In this document: positions 29,958 through 42,100 of the stretch, one piece after another | How the letters are laid out: every line of letters starts with the position of its first letter | Position numbering within the stretch: the first letter of the stretch is position 1 | DNA from: Laburnicola sp. R22_1 | Taxonomy: Eukaryota > Ascomycota > Dothideomycetes > Pleosporales > Didymosphaeriaceae | Direction: 5' to 3' | NCBI GenBank assembly: GCA_014281115.1 | Contig: JACONQ010000008.1 | Coordinates: 558,001 to 622,000 of the forward strand | DNA: 64,000 bases | Made by a program: the position numbers and the translations under genes | Notes under the pieces: model-generated | Told to the model about the DNA's origin: nothing | What the model saw: only the letters and a program-made list of their open reading frames with translations | Databases searched by the model: none

Positions 29958-32900
29958 GGGATAGATATAGACAAGGGCGTACGAATGGCGGAGGGGTGAG
30001 GATGGCATTGAGAGCTGTCTCTCGGTCTTGTGTTTTTTCTCCTGGGATTGTTTGAGCTCGCGGAGCTGATGACTGAATCGGCCGCTGGTACATTAAAAGT
30101 GTGGTACCTAGATGAATGTCTGTCTCGAGTTGTATACATTATGGTCGTGTACCAATATGCAAAACCATGCAATATACATCCACCCTATAAACAATGTAAC
30201 CACATGGCCTCCAAATAGCTATCGCAATCCTTGAACAGTCACTACACGCAACCTAGACGTGCTGTATTCTTCTCTTACTCACTCACTCACTTGCTTAATT
30301 AATCAATTAGTTAGGTCCTACCTATCCATCCATCCATACATTTCGTTATCGTTTGTTTCTTTAGTGACGAAGAGGTTTCGAATAAAAATAGTATAAATAA
30401 TAGCAGTATTGCCTCTTGCTATTATGGACACTGAAAAGCGGATTTTAATGTAGTAATGAAAAGGGGGCTATTTGGTTGTATATAAATATATACATAACTG
30501 ACTAGCTAGGTATAGGAAGATAGTGCGGGGTAGGGTAGGGTAGGGTAGAGTAGAGTGACTGGGGAAGAAAGGATTGGTGCGTGCTCGTGATGGGTATAGT
30601 ATAGTATGGAGGCTTTTTTGCCTAGTTGGCTGGCTGACTGGATTGGACTGTGTGGGTCACAGTGGGTGGTTAGTTTTGTGGATAGTTTGGGTTTGTGGGA
30701 TGGGATGGGATAGGATAGGATTTCTTGTGTTATTATGCTAGCTTGGAATGCGTGTAGGTATAGATGGCGGGGCACATCTTTCGACTTGAATATAGGGAAA
30801 TGGGGATTTGTTGCGTGGCGACGAATTTTATAGTCGACTTGAATAGTTGAACGGATTCCCTGGCTTTGCCTTCCTTCCTTTCTTCCTCCCTTCCGTTGCC
30901 TTCCTTTCATCTTTCTCCTACTTACTTAGTCGTTACAAACTACACCGCAGGACATGACATTAGATCGACTCCCCCACACCCACCCACTCACCCACATACA
31001 TACATTTATTCCCCACGTCCAGCGCAGTAATGGCGCTCAGTAGCATATTATATTCCTCATGAGGAAGCCAAGCAATCCTCACCACCTCCAACCCGACACG
31101 ATATCATACGATACGATACGAGAAACCCCGAACGGACGGACAGCAGGTACCTTAGATGGATGACAACGGTGCAGCGTAGACACGTAGCTATGAGAGACGA
31201 AGAAGAAGAAGAAGACTTTGTATACGGACACGAAGCCTGGAGGGGAAGAAATTATGTGATGATGGATTGATTAGTATGCCATTCCACGGGGCGAGCGAGT
31301 GCAGGAAAAGAGACTAGAAGAAACAGGCGCAATGCAGTGCAGCGCGTATCCAGCAAGGTCCAAACACACAACAGACTCACCAAACCAAACCAAACCAAAC
31401 CAAAGGCTCATTCCCTATTCCTCCAGTCGTCTACGCCCCTCTCTACAACACCACACCCAGTATCAGTATCAGTATCAGTATCGGCCGAGGGCCACGCAGC
31501 CCCAAAGCGCACTCGCTCTCGTATATGAACGGGGAATCGAATCGACGGTCGCATCGCAGCACCAAGCAAGCAAGCACCCCAGGACATTCATCTGACCAAA
31601 CAGGTCTCGGACGACAACCGCCATACGCACTGCACTACCTTGGTATTCCATCAATCACCATCACCATCCAACATCTACATCTACATCAGGCGCACACGCC
31701 GCGTCGTAGTCGTAGTCGTAGTCGTAGTCGTAAGTAGTCGTAGGACTCATATCCCAGCAAGACATACATATCGCTACAAGAGGAAGGTTTAGTGCAAGAG
31801 TTGGCAGGCAGCAGCTAAGTAGGTATGCAATGCATTTCATCCATCCATCCATCCATCCGCGCCACCTGGGCGTAAGTAATAAAACCGCCCAATTAGTGAG
31901 TGTACCAGCAGGCAAGGAAAGGATTTTGTGCTGAGGGCTGAGGAATCGGATATCTGGGGAGACGGGATGGGTGCGAGTTTCTGTTCTGGTCTTCCTGCAG
32001 AGTGAGTGAGACAGACACGTTGCTGATGTGATGTGGTGTGGTGTGGAAAAGAGACCACCCAAGGCTTGGGGCTGCTGTCATGCTGAAACATGGGGTGGGC
32101 AAGGAAACAGAGAGAGGAAAAAAACGCAGAGACAGAGGGGAAAAAAGCAAAATCTTCGAAAAGAAGGATAGGATGGATGGATGGATGGACAGGAAAACCA
32201 AACGTCTCTCTTCGCCGCAAGCTGTGATAGTACGCTTTGCGTTGCTCCGCTCGCAACATGTCAAAAGAAGGCGCAGCTACGATGGAAAGGGCACGCATAA
32301 AGGGGGCCGTCGAAAAAGGAGACAGACAAACCAAACCACTTACCTGGACCTCTCCCCAACCCAGAACCCTACGCACCACTTGACCCCATGGACGCCCATC
32401 CCTTTAATCCCATCATGCGCATCCATCCCAACACGGCGCAGCGCCATCCCAGAAAGCACCCGCGTGCTTACGACATACTTCCCCATTCCGACACGCCCGT
32501 GGCCATACGGCCGTACAAAGAAGCGCCCAGTCCACGTCATGGGCAACCTCCACGCATGCTTGCTTCTAGGCTTTTCCCCAAAATAATTGCCAGCTGCCCA
32601 CCTGGGCTCACCGACACGACGCTAGGTATTTTGTCCATGGGCACGGCACGGCACTCCGCCTGCATGCGAATACCTTGTTTCGCAGAGTAGGTAGGTAGGA
32701 GCATGAGGTGGTGGCCCCACCGTGGATGCGATGCGACGCAAGGGAGGCAAAACCCCCCCATCACCTGCGCGCGGCCTCTTCAGGCACACGAGCCGCTCTC
32801 CTCTCCTGGTGCGTAGCCGCACGGAGGCATGAAATGAATCAAAGCGGCCCCGTAGATCCTGGGAGCCAACGGTATGTAGGACGAACAAATAATCCAAATA

Positions 32901-34336
32901 AAAGGCGAGCACTTGTCAGAAAGCCATGCCGGGGCAAAGAGCTCCCCAATCAACCAGTGTTGCTGCCGCCACACCTGCCCTAGTCGACTTAGCAGCGTGC
33001 GCACATCGCGCATCCTCGACGCTGTGAAACCTTCATCTCGCATGTGAGTTGCATTTTGGGCCCCGCCGAACTGGTAAGCCGATCTGCTGGCTTTTTTGCC
33101 CCGTCGACGCGGATTCCTACGGCGTGGCTTGCCGGAGATAGGCGTACAAAGTGGTGTGGTGCTCATGGTCCAAAAGCGTGTCGAATGGCATTGGGTTCCT
33201 TGGCTGCTATCATTTTGAAGCTTCACGGAATCGGCTTCTAATTCGTAAGGGGTCAAGGACCGATGCTGTGGTACGAACTCGTGGGCGGAAGTGAACAAGA
33301 GTTTAGTCCCGTCAGACGCTTAACACATGGGGACGCAAGATTTGCCTATTGCCTGAAAGCGTTCGGCGGACATACGAAGTGAAGCAGTGGCCTGTGTTGA
33401 TGCGTATCCATAGGCAATAGTTCCTGTAGCTTACTCTGAAATGAACCAGCAAGATCCAAAGCGGGAGGTGCGAGAGCCAAAGGAGAAGTTGCATTGAAAC
33501 AGCTCTAAAAAAAGAAAGCTCTGGGTAACGTTCATCCGTCAGATCGTGCCGCAAGACCGGTACACTGTTTGAGCCGTGAGCGTTGGGTCGGCCCGTGGCC
33601 GCAGCCGGATGGTCACGGAAATGAGCCAAAGAATTGCTGCTCGCCAAACCGCGTAAGACGGCTGATCGACGCAATAGCGTTCCCAGGCTCCAAAGCAGGC
33701 ATGTCCATGTGATAGCCGATGATCTCTATAGCCATTAATCTCCTCTGTGCTCAGTTCATCTCTGCAAGTCGCCTGAACTGCGTGTTGCTGATCGTAGCCA
33801 CTGCCTAGTGGAACGGGGATCGACTACGGTAATATTTGTGTCACCGAACTGTATATCGAAAGGGCATTGAAAAAGCACCTCTGAGAATTATGAGGAGACC
33901 GCCGAGGGCTTCCGATGTCTGTGCTGGTGGCTCAAACTGGTGGCACGGCATCCTTTTTAGTCCCGAGAGCTGAGCTAGCATGGTGAACGGTTCGCTACCA
34001 GACGTATCAGTATGGCACGGAATATCATTTCGCATGAATAACTTACAACAAACAATAAACGCGAAAGCATAATGTTCCTACCTCAACGGCCCCCTACCAA
34101 TGAAGGCTTTGGGACGCGACGCACGAACACCCTTCAGCCACCGCCGATTCCGATCCCTTCGAGGGCCCGAGCAGCGTCAGTGTCACTCACATCAGCCTCA
34201 CCAAAAAACAAATCCTCTCGCCAAGCCTGGCTTAGGCGGAAGCGGGGAGGACCGCTGTGCCCTAAAACCTCACGCGCCCCATAATTCCAGAGCTTGGTCG
34301 GTCGGTTTTTCTCCCAGAGTCGGTGCGGATGTGAAG
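29958..34336. other. 4.4-kb gene-poor, microsatellite-rich region
   Basis: No protein I can support on either strand. Simple repeats are dense: GGGTA x4 (30527-30555), GAAGAA (31200), CAAAC x5 (31381-31404), CAGTAT x4 (31459-31482), CGTAGT x5 (31702-31738), CATC x5 (31838-31858), GGAT x4 (32173). ORFs here (up to 182 codons near 31.8-32.6 kb, 172 near 33 kb) are driven by these repeats and are low-complexity. Long UTRs, lncRNAs or a diverged lineage-specific gene cannot be excluded. Confidence 0.65.
31702..31738. repeat. (CGTAGT)n microsatellite
   Basis: About five CGTAGT units followed by an imperfect AAGTAGTCGTAGG end. Confidence 0.95.
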
Positions 34337-34882
34337 ATGAGTATTCGGATAAACGCTACCGTAAATGAAGCTCGTGCTGCTGCAGGGCATTCCAAAGAGC
34401 AATGGGATCGGTTCTATGTGAGTTGTTGACTGTGGGAAAATAATCGAGCGTCGAGCTGACCGATGATAGTTCATAACCAAGGATGAAGCCAAGCAACTCT
34501 CCGAAGCGCATTCAGACTGGACAAGATGGATCCTTATCCCCGCAAACGAAAAAGAATTGATGCTACAGCGCATCAACGGCCGATTGACGGCAGAGGGCAT
34601 ACCGCCGGTCGAGATGATCATATTGAAGTGGCGAGTTTCGCAGCTCTTGAGGGACATTCAGCGAAAGTACGGTACGTCGCCGTGCGTATACCCGCCTTAT
34701 ATGTGTTGAGCCGTCCCTTGCATATGCGTATGCATGCGAACTCTGCTAATTATATTGAACGCTTAGCCGAAGGTAGCATGATTTCAGGGATGGGACAGAA
34801 CGCACAGCCATCGCAAAGCCCTCAGCCATCCGACTCGACACCGAGTGAGACGCGACCTTACGATCCCATTCGAGACGTATAG
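34337..34882 (+). CDS. Small three-exon hypothetical protein
   Basis: I do not recognise the family. Three exons, 34337-34417, 34470-34671 and 34767-34882, give 399 nt, 132 aa, with all phases matching. Introns are 52 nt (GTGAGT...GATAG, GAGCTGACC branch) and 95 nt (GTACGT...GCTTAG, TGCTAATT branch). The first exon reads MSIRINATVNEARAAAGHSK then EQWDRFY|FITKDEAKQLSEAHSDW. The middle is helical and charged (WILIPANEKELMLQRING, PPVEMIILKWRVSQLLRDIQ). The tail is Ser/Pro/Gln-rich and ends in RPYDPIRDV. Soluble, no signal peptide or membrane segment. Clean splice sites and a conserved-looking core argue for a real gene in an otherwise empty stretch. Confidence 0.65.
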
Positions 34883-36441
34883 ACAAAGGAGAAAGACGAG
34901 AACTACGGGAGGATACCTGCCACAGTTTCGACGGAAGTCGCAGCTCGACTCGAGAACTATCAGCTCTGCGCCGGGAACGCGTCCGCGCGCATACGATAAG
35001 AGGTGCGAAGTCGGCGTGGCCTCCGCATTTACCGTCGAGATGAGGCACACGCGGGATGCAGCAACGAATAATGAACCCGGTCTCTTCGTACCGCTGGAAC
35101 GGCGCAGCATAGGAATCGAGTGTCGAAAGAGAATCGCTGCGTCCTCAGTCGGTTGGAGTGGGCGACGTCCGAGAATCGGGAATAATACTGCAGTTCGGTT
35201 ACACCGATGGAGCGTTGGCTGGGCTGTAGCACGGAAGCGGTACGTCTCTGTGGTGGCGGAAATCCATCAATTGCAGACGACCTGTACTCCTCCACCCTTC
35301 ATGTTCCATTGCATCTTGCTACCACCCTTTCTCCTTTGCATATGGTAGTCTTCATAGACGTATGACGTTCCACAACTTTTTTGTGTTTCCTGAACGATTT
35401 CTGTCCCTGTATGACTATCGCCCACACTCTGACATCTCTAGTGCCGTACTAGCCAGTGAGCAGATGATGCGTACTGTTGTTGGGCCCTCTCGTTACAGTC
35501 TGGTCTCCCATCCCGCCACGGTTTCTTTGATCACTTCTATCCCCGCCAGTCGCCCAAGACCTATAGGATAGTATCCGAGCTCGACCGCATCGGACATCGG
35601 AGGCGCAGCTGTAGGTGAACGGTCTGAGATCTTTTCGCGAGACATCACATGTTGTCCGCGCAAAGCATCATCCGAGGTTGTAAAGCGGACCGGAGCCGAG
35701 CATGATCGGGTCCACCACACAAACGGCTCTGCAGGCTACTGTAACGCAGACACGTCTTTGGAAAGACTACATGATAGCGAATGCTGTAGGCGACTAAAGG
35801 GACACTCGTGGAGGTTGAAACAAGATGACTTCAGCGTGCGGAAGCTAGGCGGTTAGCTCCTGCCAGAGTCCGGTACCAAACTCCACACAGCACTGCCCTA
35901 GGACATCAGCGGTGCGCCACGCTCGGCCAGCCGGCCTTCCACGCTGAAACGTACTCATCATGCATGGGCCCAGAGCATTGCGGTGGCTCATCACCGCGGG
36001 AATGGTGAAGGTGGCAGAACCCCTCACCCCTTATGTTCTCCCCTAGTTCCATACTACAATATTATCCTGAGGAAAGATAGCTCTCAACCACGAGGGACTT
36101 GCACAAGGGCACTTTAGCTTTTTGCTTTCATCGCGTTTGCACAAGTGCATATATGTGTGAGAGAGACACCCTTGTGGTCGGAGATACGCGCTGGGTGGTG
36201 ATGACATCACATTGAACCAGAAGAGCAAAGGATCGAAGGTGGAGTCCTGTTGAAACCTAGCGCTATGCGGATGGAAAAGCTTCCTACGCTTGGAAGGGAG
36301 ATGTTTTGCGCCAGCGTACGACGTGGACATCAATGTCCTGGTATATCTAATATCCAGACCCTCCCCAATTCATACAGAAGCCAGCTATGGCTCTTTATCA
36401 TGTCATCGATTCGTATCTTGGACTAGTAGTATCACGTAACT
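34883..36441. other. Intergenic, no gene seen
   Basis: 1.6 kb between the small three-exon gene and the 3' end of LSM1. A 167-codon frame (34845-35348) overlaps the end of the upstream gene in another frame, is Arg-rich and has no family features. No repeats of note. Confidence 0.6.
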
Positions 36442-37296
36442 TTACGCTGCCATGCCAAACCCAGGCTCAATACCTGCCGATTTAAGCGCTGCCGCTTTGC
36501 GCGAATCCACTTCCTTCTTCTCTGCTCTTTGAGTTGCCGCCAATGTTCTCACCTCCTTCTCTGGGGCGAATTGTGCGCCTTTGGGTTCGTCTTCTCGGTC
36601 AAGATCGACCGTCGCGCAAATGGTCACATTTTCACCACGTATTGTCATAACGCCGGGGAGTTTGACGTCGCAGATTAGCCACCTGGGGGCTGGGGAGTCG
36701 ACTGGTGCTTCGGGGTTGCGGGCTGCTATCCGTTCGCAGCATTCCGTCAGGACGAGATTTGCTGCAGCTGTTCAGCGGGATATGTCTTCTTGGCATGACC
36801 GCCTAAACCCACCGAATTGATCGTAAGACCGCAGAATGCCGATGTATTCCTTCTCGTCGCGGAGTAGCACATCGACCTTCTCTGCTCAATGTCAATATAT
36901 TACACCAATGCATCTAGTGTATGTGTCCGTACTGTCGACCATATCCAAGAGCATCGAAGATGTCAAAAAAGCTTGCGGCGGGAGATCGACGGGTAGTATC
37001 TGCTGGGACGACGATGCTCGTGCGCCGCCCAGAGCATTCGGCGGAAGCTGTTGTGGCGGTGGCGTGGCATTGTATACCCCTCGATAACCTGCTATGCGTC
37101 AACATGCTGTGGGCAGCCGTGTCCAGAAAGGTCTGGGGGTACCAATGGCCTGGGGAGGGTGGCCGGGCGCCTCAGCAGCGGGCTCTTGCTGACCCTGCTC
37201 CTGCATCGAGCGCTGTAGCATCTGGTTGAAGCTCATGTTTATATTAGGTTGAGCTCCTGCGGGGCCACCCTGCAGTGGATTTGGATTGTATGACAT
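36442..37296 (-). CDS. LSM1: LSm1, subunit of the Lsm1-7 mRNA decay complex
   Basis: Cytoplasmic Sm-like protein; with Lsm2-7 and Pat1 it binds deadenylated mRNA 3' ends and promotes decapping. Four exons on the minus strand: 37296-37143, 37091-36933, 36881-36813 and 36761-36442; 702 nt, 233 aa. All three introns are exactly 51 nt. Sm motif 1 is rebuilt across two introns: LPPQAFLTSSMLLDMVD|KKVDVLL then RDEKEYIGILRSYDQF|ANLVLTECCERI. Sm motif 2 is VMTIRGENVTICATVDLDRE. Between the motifs, an insert of ~25 residues (ARNPEAPVDSPAPRWLIC) is longer than usual. An extended Gln/Pro-rich N-terminus (about 90 residues) precedes the Sm fold; the C-terminus is charged. No single unspliced frame shows the Sm fold. 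Confidence 0.88.
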
Positions 37297-37857
37297 GGCG
37301 GATCGCTCTCCGTCGTCGCGGCGGTCGTATGGGTGGAGAGGTGTCAGCGGATTCGGGAAGTGGGCGAGGTCGGCGCCAGCATGGCGAGAGAGTCTCAGGT
37401 TGTTCTGCCTTCACTTGACGTCGCGTTTTCTCAGCGCCTCTCCGCGATTGACACCCGCTTAGTCAGCGCTTAGCCTTTAGCGCGTTTGCTGCTTCGCACC
37501 CGCACCAATTGTGAACCACGCGCTGGTGCCGTGTGTAAAACGGCATTGCGGATATCCATTGCATGAGCCTTGAAATTGAGCTTTTAGTAGAGACTTCTGC
37601 GTTATTGCTCTTCATCCGCCTTCTTAGCCGCTGCTGGCTACTTACTTGCCTTTCCCATGCCTTTATCATCCCAATTTCACTAGGACATCAAGAGTGTGGA
37701 GCTGGAATTGTCTTGCCACTTCAAATCAGGCTTCAAATAGGCTTCAGTGCAGGTGGCAGGGACTCCTCTTACTAGAATAACCAATACGACTCTGGAAAGA
37801 GTTTCGCGAGAGCGTCCGACACCTTTCCCACGTCGACAATTCTATGTCCTCGCTACC
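37297..37857. promoter_or_regulatory. Divergent intergenic region, LSM1 / SDR gene
   Basis: 561 nt containing the 5' regions of LSM1 (-) and the SDR gene (+). No other gene. The SDR frame is open upstream to 37747 but lacks conserved sequence there. Confidence 0.5.
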
Positions 37858-38853
37858 ATGGCTGGCTTTGTGCGTGGATTTAAAAACAGGTGGATCTCCC
37901 CACCGCAGCGAGTGAACGAATCATACCAAGGCCGAACCGTCATCGTCACTGGTGGAACTTCAGGGATCGGCCGTGAAGCCGCTGCTAAGTTCGCTGCCTT
38001 GGGCGCGTCCAAGGTCATCATAAGTGCACGAGACTCGAAAAAGGGGGAGTCGACCAAAGCTGCCATAGTGGCACGTCTGGACAGGAAGGACCAGTTGGAA
38101 GTATGGGAACTCGACATGAACGCGTACGACAGTATCGTTACCTTTGCCCGGCGAGCCGACGAATTGGAAAACCTCGATATCGTCATCCTCAACGCGGGCG
38201 CGTACCGAGCCAAATATGGGCGAACTCAGTACGGCTGGGAGGAGGATCTCCAAGTCAACACGCTGTCGTCGACATTGCTTGCTGTCTTGCTTTTGCCTAA
38301 ACTAAGATCATCCAGGCGTTTGTCGAGCAAGATCCCCGTGCTCGAGTTTGTCAACTCCGGATCTCACCAGACTGCGATCGTGAGCCAGGAGGTTCGAAGC
38401 GAGCCCAGCATCCTCGGATGGTACAACAAGCCAGAGAACTTTGAGGCCTGGAACCAATACACGTTCTCGAAGCTCTTCCAGATGTATGCGATAGATAAGC
38501 TCGCCAGCGAGGTTTCATCAGGAGATGTGATCATCACTTCAGTATGCCCTGGCCCTGTACTCAGTGACATCGGACGCAATTACCAGTACCCGATCATTAC
38601 GACGATAATAAGATTCATCCTGGGACTGCTTTTCTTCCATACGCCGGACGTGGGCGCAAATCCGATATTGAGCGGGACGACGCAGGGTGAGAAGTTGCAC
38701 CGCAGATTCTGGAAGTACGATAAGATTATGCCTATTCCCCCGAGCTTGTTAGGAGAGGAGAACAAGAAGCTGGGATCGCGAATGTGGGAGGAGATTGTGC
38801 AGGCTTTGGGCAAGGACGTTCCACTTCCGACGGTGCCTGGTGATACCAGGTAG
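37858..38853 (+). CDS. Short-chain dehydrogenase/reductase
   Basis: Classical SDR oxidoreductase, NAD(P)(H)-dependent, substrate unknown. 331 aa from the ATG at 37858 (MAGFVRGFKNRW, context CTACCATGG); the frame is open to an ATG at 37747, but the extra 37 residues are not SDR-like. Cofactor site TVIVTGGTSGIGREAA at about residues 30-43, LDMNAYDSI (Asp after strand 4), DIVILNAGAYR (NAG motif), the catalytic Ser in FVNSGSHQTA, and the YxxxK pair in NQYTFSKLFQMYAID. Then come VCPGPVLSDIGRNY and a hydrophobic stretch IITTIIRFILGLLFFH near the C-terminal third, which may associate with membranes. It resembles retinol-dehydrogenase-like SDRs often found in fungal secondary metabolism, but no cluster partner genes lie nearby. 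Confidence 0.85.
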   Translation: MAGFVRGFKNRWISPPQRVNESYQGRTVIVTGGTSGIGREAAAKFAALGASKVIISARDSKKGESTKAAIVARLDRKDQLEVWELDMNAYDSIVTFARRADELENLDIVILNAGAYRAKYGRTQYGWEEDLQVNTLSSTLLAVLLLPKLRSSRRLSSKIPVLEFVNSGSHQTAIVSQEVRSEPSILGWYNKPENFEAWNQYTFSKLFQMYAIDKLASEVSSGDVIITSVCPGPVLSDIGRNYQYPIITTIIRFILGLLFFHTPDVGANPILSGTTQGEKLHRRFWKYDKIMPIPPSLLGEENKKLGSRMWEEIVQALGKDVPLPTVPGDTR

Positions 38854-39166
38854 ACCTGGTAACGGCTAGGATGCTCTGAGATACTTCATTGTTGTCCTGC
38901 TGAAGTCGTTTGACTTCGCAGAGCTCGTTGTAGAAAGTCATATAGATGATGCCAGCCTACCATGAACATTTGGCGACCCGAGCGTATCAGATGCGAGAGA
39001 ATGGCAAAGTGGACGACTGGTACGTGCGTCTCGAAATGACGTCGGTTCTCCTGCGACGGCATCGTCGCAGCAGCCTCGGAGCTCCCCAGCCGCCAGCCAC
39101 AGATGGTCGTGCCGTGCTTCGATTCACCACATGTGCTAATACCAGCTTTCTCTCCAGGCCGGCCGG
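38854..39166. other. Intergenic; probable 5'-UTR intron of APP1
   Basis: Just before the APP1 ATG there is a textbook intron 3' end (TGCTAATAC branch, then CTTTCTCTCCAG ending at about 39156), and a GTACGT donor lies near 39018. None of the upstream ATG frames join APP1 in phase, so a spliced 5' leader is more likely than an extra coding exon. Confidence 0.45.
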
Positions 39167-42100
39167 ATGCCCAAACCCTTGCGCCGCACGCCTTCGACCC
39201 ACTACAGCTCCTCCTTCCTCCGCTCCCTATTCCCGCACACGAGGCAGCGGGCACGCGCACACCTCTCCAAGTTCCGCCACGAGACGCTCCCCTCGGTAAA
39301 ACGTCGCGCGCAGTCTCACATATACAAGTATATCCTATACCGGCAGGCACTCAAGCTTACGAAGAAACCGGGCATCCTCCAGCGCTTGCGCGGCCACTCG
39401 CGAAAGCTCCTCGGCAGCGGCTACCTTGAACATGAAGCAAGGCTGCGCCGCCTGAAATTGACCAAGACCACTACGACTGGCGATTCCCCGGACAAGACAA
39501 TGAGCTACCAGGAAAGGGAGTCGGGCGGTAGGAGGAAGAAACTTGCGGGCTATCTGAGGGCTGCGAACGAGCTGCGGCAGACGTATGCGCCGAGCTGGAC
39601 CAGGTCCGAGGCCGGTTACACGTATGAGGACGACGCAACCGAGACCTTCCCCGATGGCACCATTATACGCAGCGGGGATGAGGAGATGATCCTGTTTCCG
39701 AGTTACGCCCGGAAGCATGTCAAGTGGAAGGTGAGTACAGTCGCGCACGCTTGAAATCTGACGCTGACTTGCGAAGCCTGAAGCCGAGCCAGGCACAATA
39801 CAAGAAGTCGAGGGCGATGGTCGCGATGTGCGAGACACTTCCGGCGCCGGCGACGCCGAGTTCTGGAAGCAGAAATGGGACGAGTACGAGGACGACAACG
39901 CCGTGGTGGACGTGGACGTGAGAGGGTGGATATATTCTCCACACGTAGGGCACATGTCTAGGAAACAGAGGCTCTTTATTGGATTGGCACGTCAGCTCGT
40001 TGGCATTCCCTCTAGCGTGTCCGAGAGCCCCGAAAGTAGTAGAGCCTCAAGTCCAGGGCATCTTACGCATCGCGAACGAGCGCAATTGCGGCAAGACGAA
40101 CGAGACGAACAGCTTGCTGCCAAAGAGGCTGACGAAATACTCAAAAAAGGCGAAAAAGAGGCCGCGGTGGCAGCCCGCGGCGGGTATAGCGAGCAACCAG
40201 ATGATGATGGAGACAGCATGCGCGAGTATCGCACACAGACCGGACATCCACGAGCTCGCAATCTCTCACACAGTCCATCGAGTAATTCATTGAAGGGCCC
40301 AGATAGCGCCACACCGGTGCACAAGCGGGCGTCATGGAACCAGCCAGGAGATATGAGTCAGTCCGAACTCGCAGAAGCTCATACACGTCTCATGGCACGA
40401 CTTCGCCACTTCCTCGCCGTCCCCATGGCCAATACCCCTATCAGTGTGTTCTTCTACAATGAGGAGGTATCGAAGCAGAGAACGGTATATACGGATCAAT
40501 CAGGCCACTTCAGCATCAGTGCAGCATTGGATTTCGTACCAACCCATATTCGCATCCTTGCCTCTGACAAGCTGTCCGCGACAGAAGAAGTGATCATTAC
40601 GGAATCGGAAGGCGTTAGTGTGATCAGTGACATCGACGACACTATCAAGCACTCTGCGATCAGCAGCGGGGCACGCGAGATCTTTCGAAATACATTCATA
40701 CGGGAGCTGGGCGATCTCACTATAGATGGAGTTCGAGAGTGGTACAATCGGATGGCAGAGATGGGAGTAAAATTTCACTACGTCTCAAATTCGCCCTGGC
40801 AATTGTATCCCGTCATCTCGAAGTACTTCTCGTTGGCTGGCCTGCCACCTGGGTCATTTCATCTGAAGCAGTACAGCGGCATGCTTCAAGGCATCTTCGA
40901 GCCCGTCGCAGAGAGGAAGAAAGGCACACTCGACAAAATTGCACGCGACTTCCCCGAAAGAAAGTTCATCTTGATCGGTGATAGTGGAGAAGCTGATCTC
41001 GAAGTGTATACTGACTTTGTGCTGGAGAACCCAGGACGGGTCATTGCTGTATTCATTCGAGATGTAACGTCTTCGGACGGCGGAGGCTTCTTCGATCCAT
41101 CGGTCAGTCCCATGTCTGGAGATCGATCGCCTTCTTCATCTCAGCAAGGAGGTAAAAGTTCTTCAAGAATGCAGGCCTCCTCGGAAGATGATGATCCGGA
41201 ATATAGAGCTGCCGTTGCAGCTTCACTTCGCGCAATGGAAGAAGACGACAGGAGAAGATCGAAGCCCTTATTTTCCCAAGTTGGGGAAGACCACCCAGAG
41301 CCCCGACCACAGTTACCGCCCCGTAGATCGAACCCGACGCCTCCCCCTCCAGCGCCGGTGCAGGACCTCATCGACCTCTCATCAGACAACGAGTCTGAAT
41401 CTTCACCTGCTCTCCGCCGTGTTAACACAGATACCAAAACAGAGGCGTACAATCATCGCACGTCCGTCCCTTCACTCGCCAGCGCGAAATCAGTGCCGGT
41501 CCCTCCGCGGAAGCCCCTCGGACTGCGCAGTACATCGGGCGACTCGCCTTCGCAGTCATCATCTTTGAAGGCACCTCCTCCGCCCAAGCCACGTAAGCCG
41601 TCCTCTGGCGTGAATCAATCGAGTCCGCTCTCGCAACAAACCTCAACCTCTGCTTTAAATTCCACAACCACATCTTCAAAGCCACCAATTGCTCCCAAGC
41701 CGGATATTCAGTCTGAGCAAAGTTATGCTGGTATGGCCCGGGACAAGCTTGCCTCTGTATACAACAAACTTCCATCTGCATCCTCGTACCTTGGCTCCAA
41801 CGATGCCGACTTCAATACTATGGAGCAGCCGTCCGGGTCTACTCATTCAAGTTCTCAAGATGTTGGAAGTACGAAGAAAGGCCCGCCACCTCCTCCGCCT
41901 CGCCGCGGCCTCACAGCCTACCCCACGGCAGCAGCCGTCTACGTGGGCACAAAAGCCAGCAGTGCCTGGCCACATGCACCCCCCATACCACACCCCAGCA
42001 CGCGACCTAACGCGTCCACCACACAGTCTTTCTCAACTTCGACCAATCATCAAGCCCCACACCGTACGAACACGGGGTCTACGCTTGGAGCAAATGGGTA

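Noticed and set aside
30527..30555. Telomere-like repeat (GGGTA)n
   Set aside because: Only four units and not the fungal TTAGGG motif; it sits among other microsatellites inside a gene-bearing region.
34845..35348. 167-codon plus-strand frame
   Set aside because: Overlaps the last exon of the 34337 gene in another frame; Arg-rich, no motif, no splice context.
38946..39299. Upstream coding exon for APP1
   Set aside because: Joining the GTACGT donor near 39018 to the CAG before the APP1 ATG puts the upstream ATG frames out of phase with APP1.
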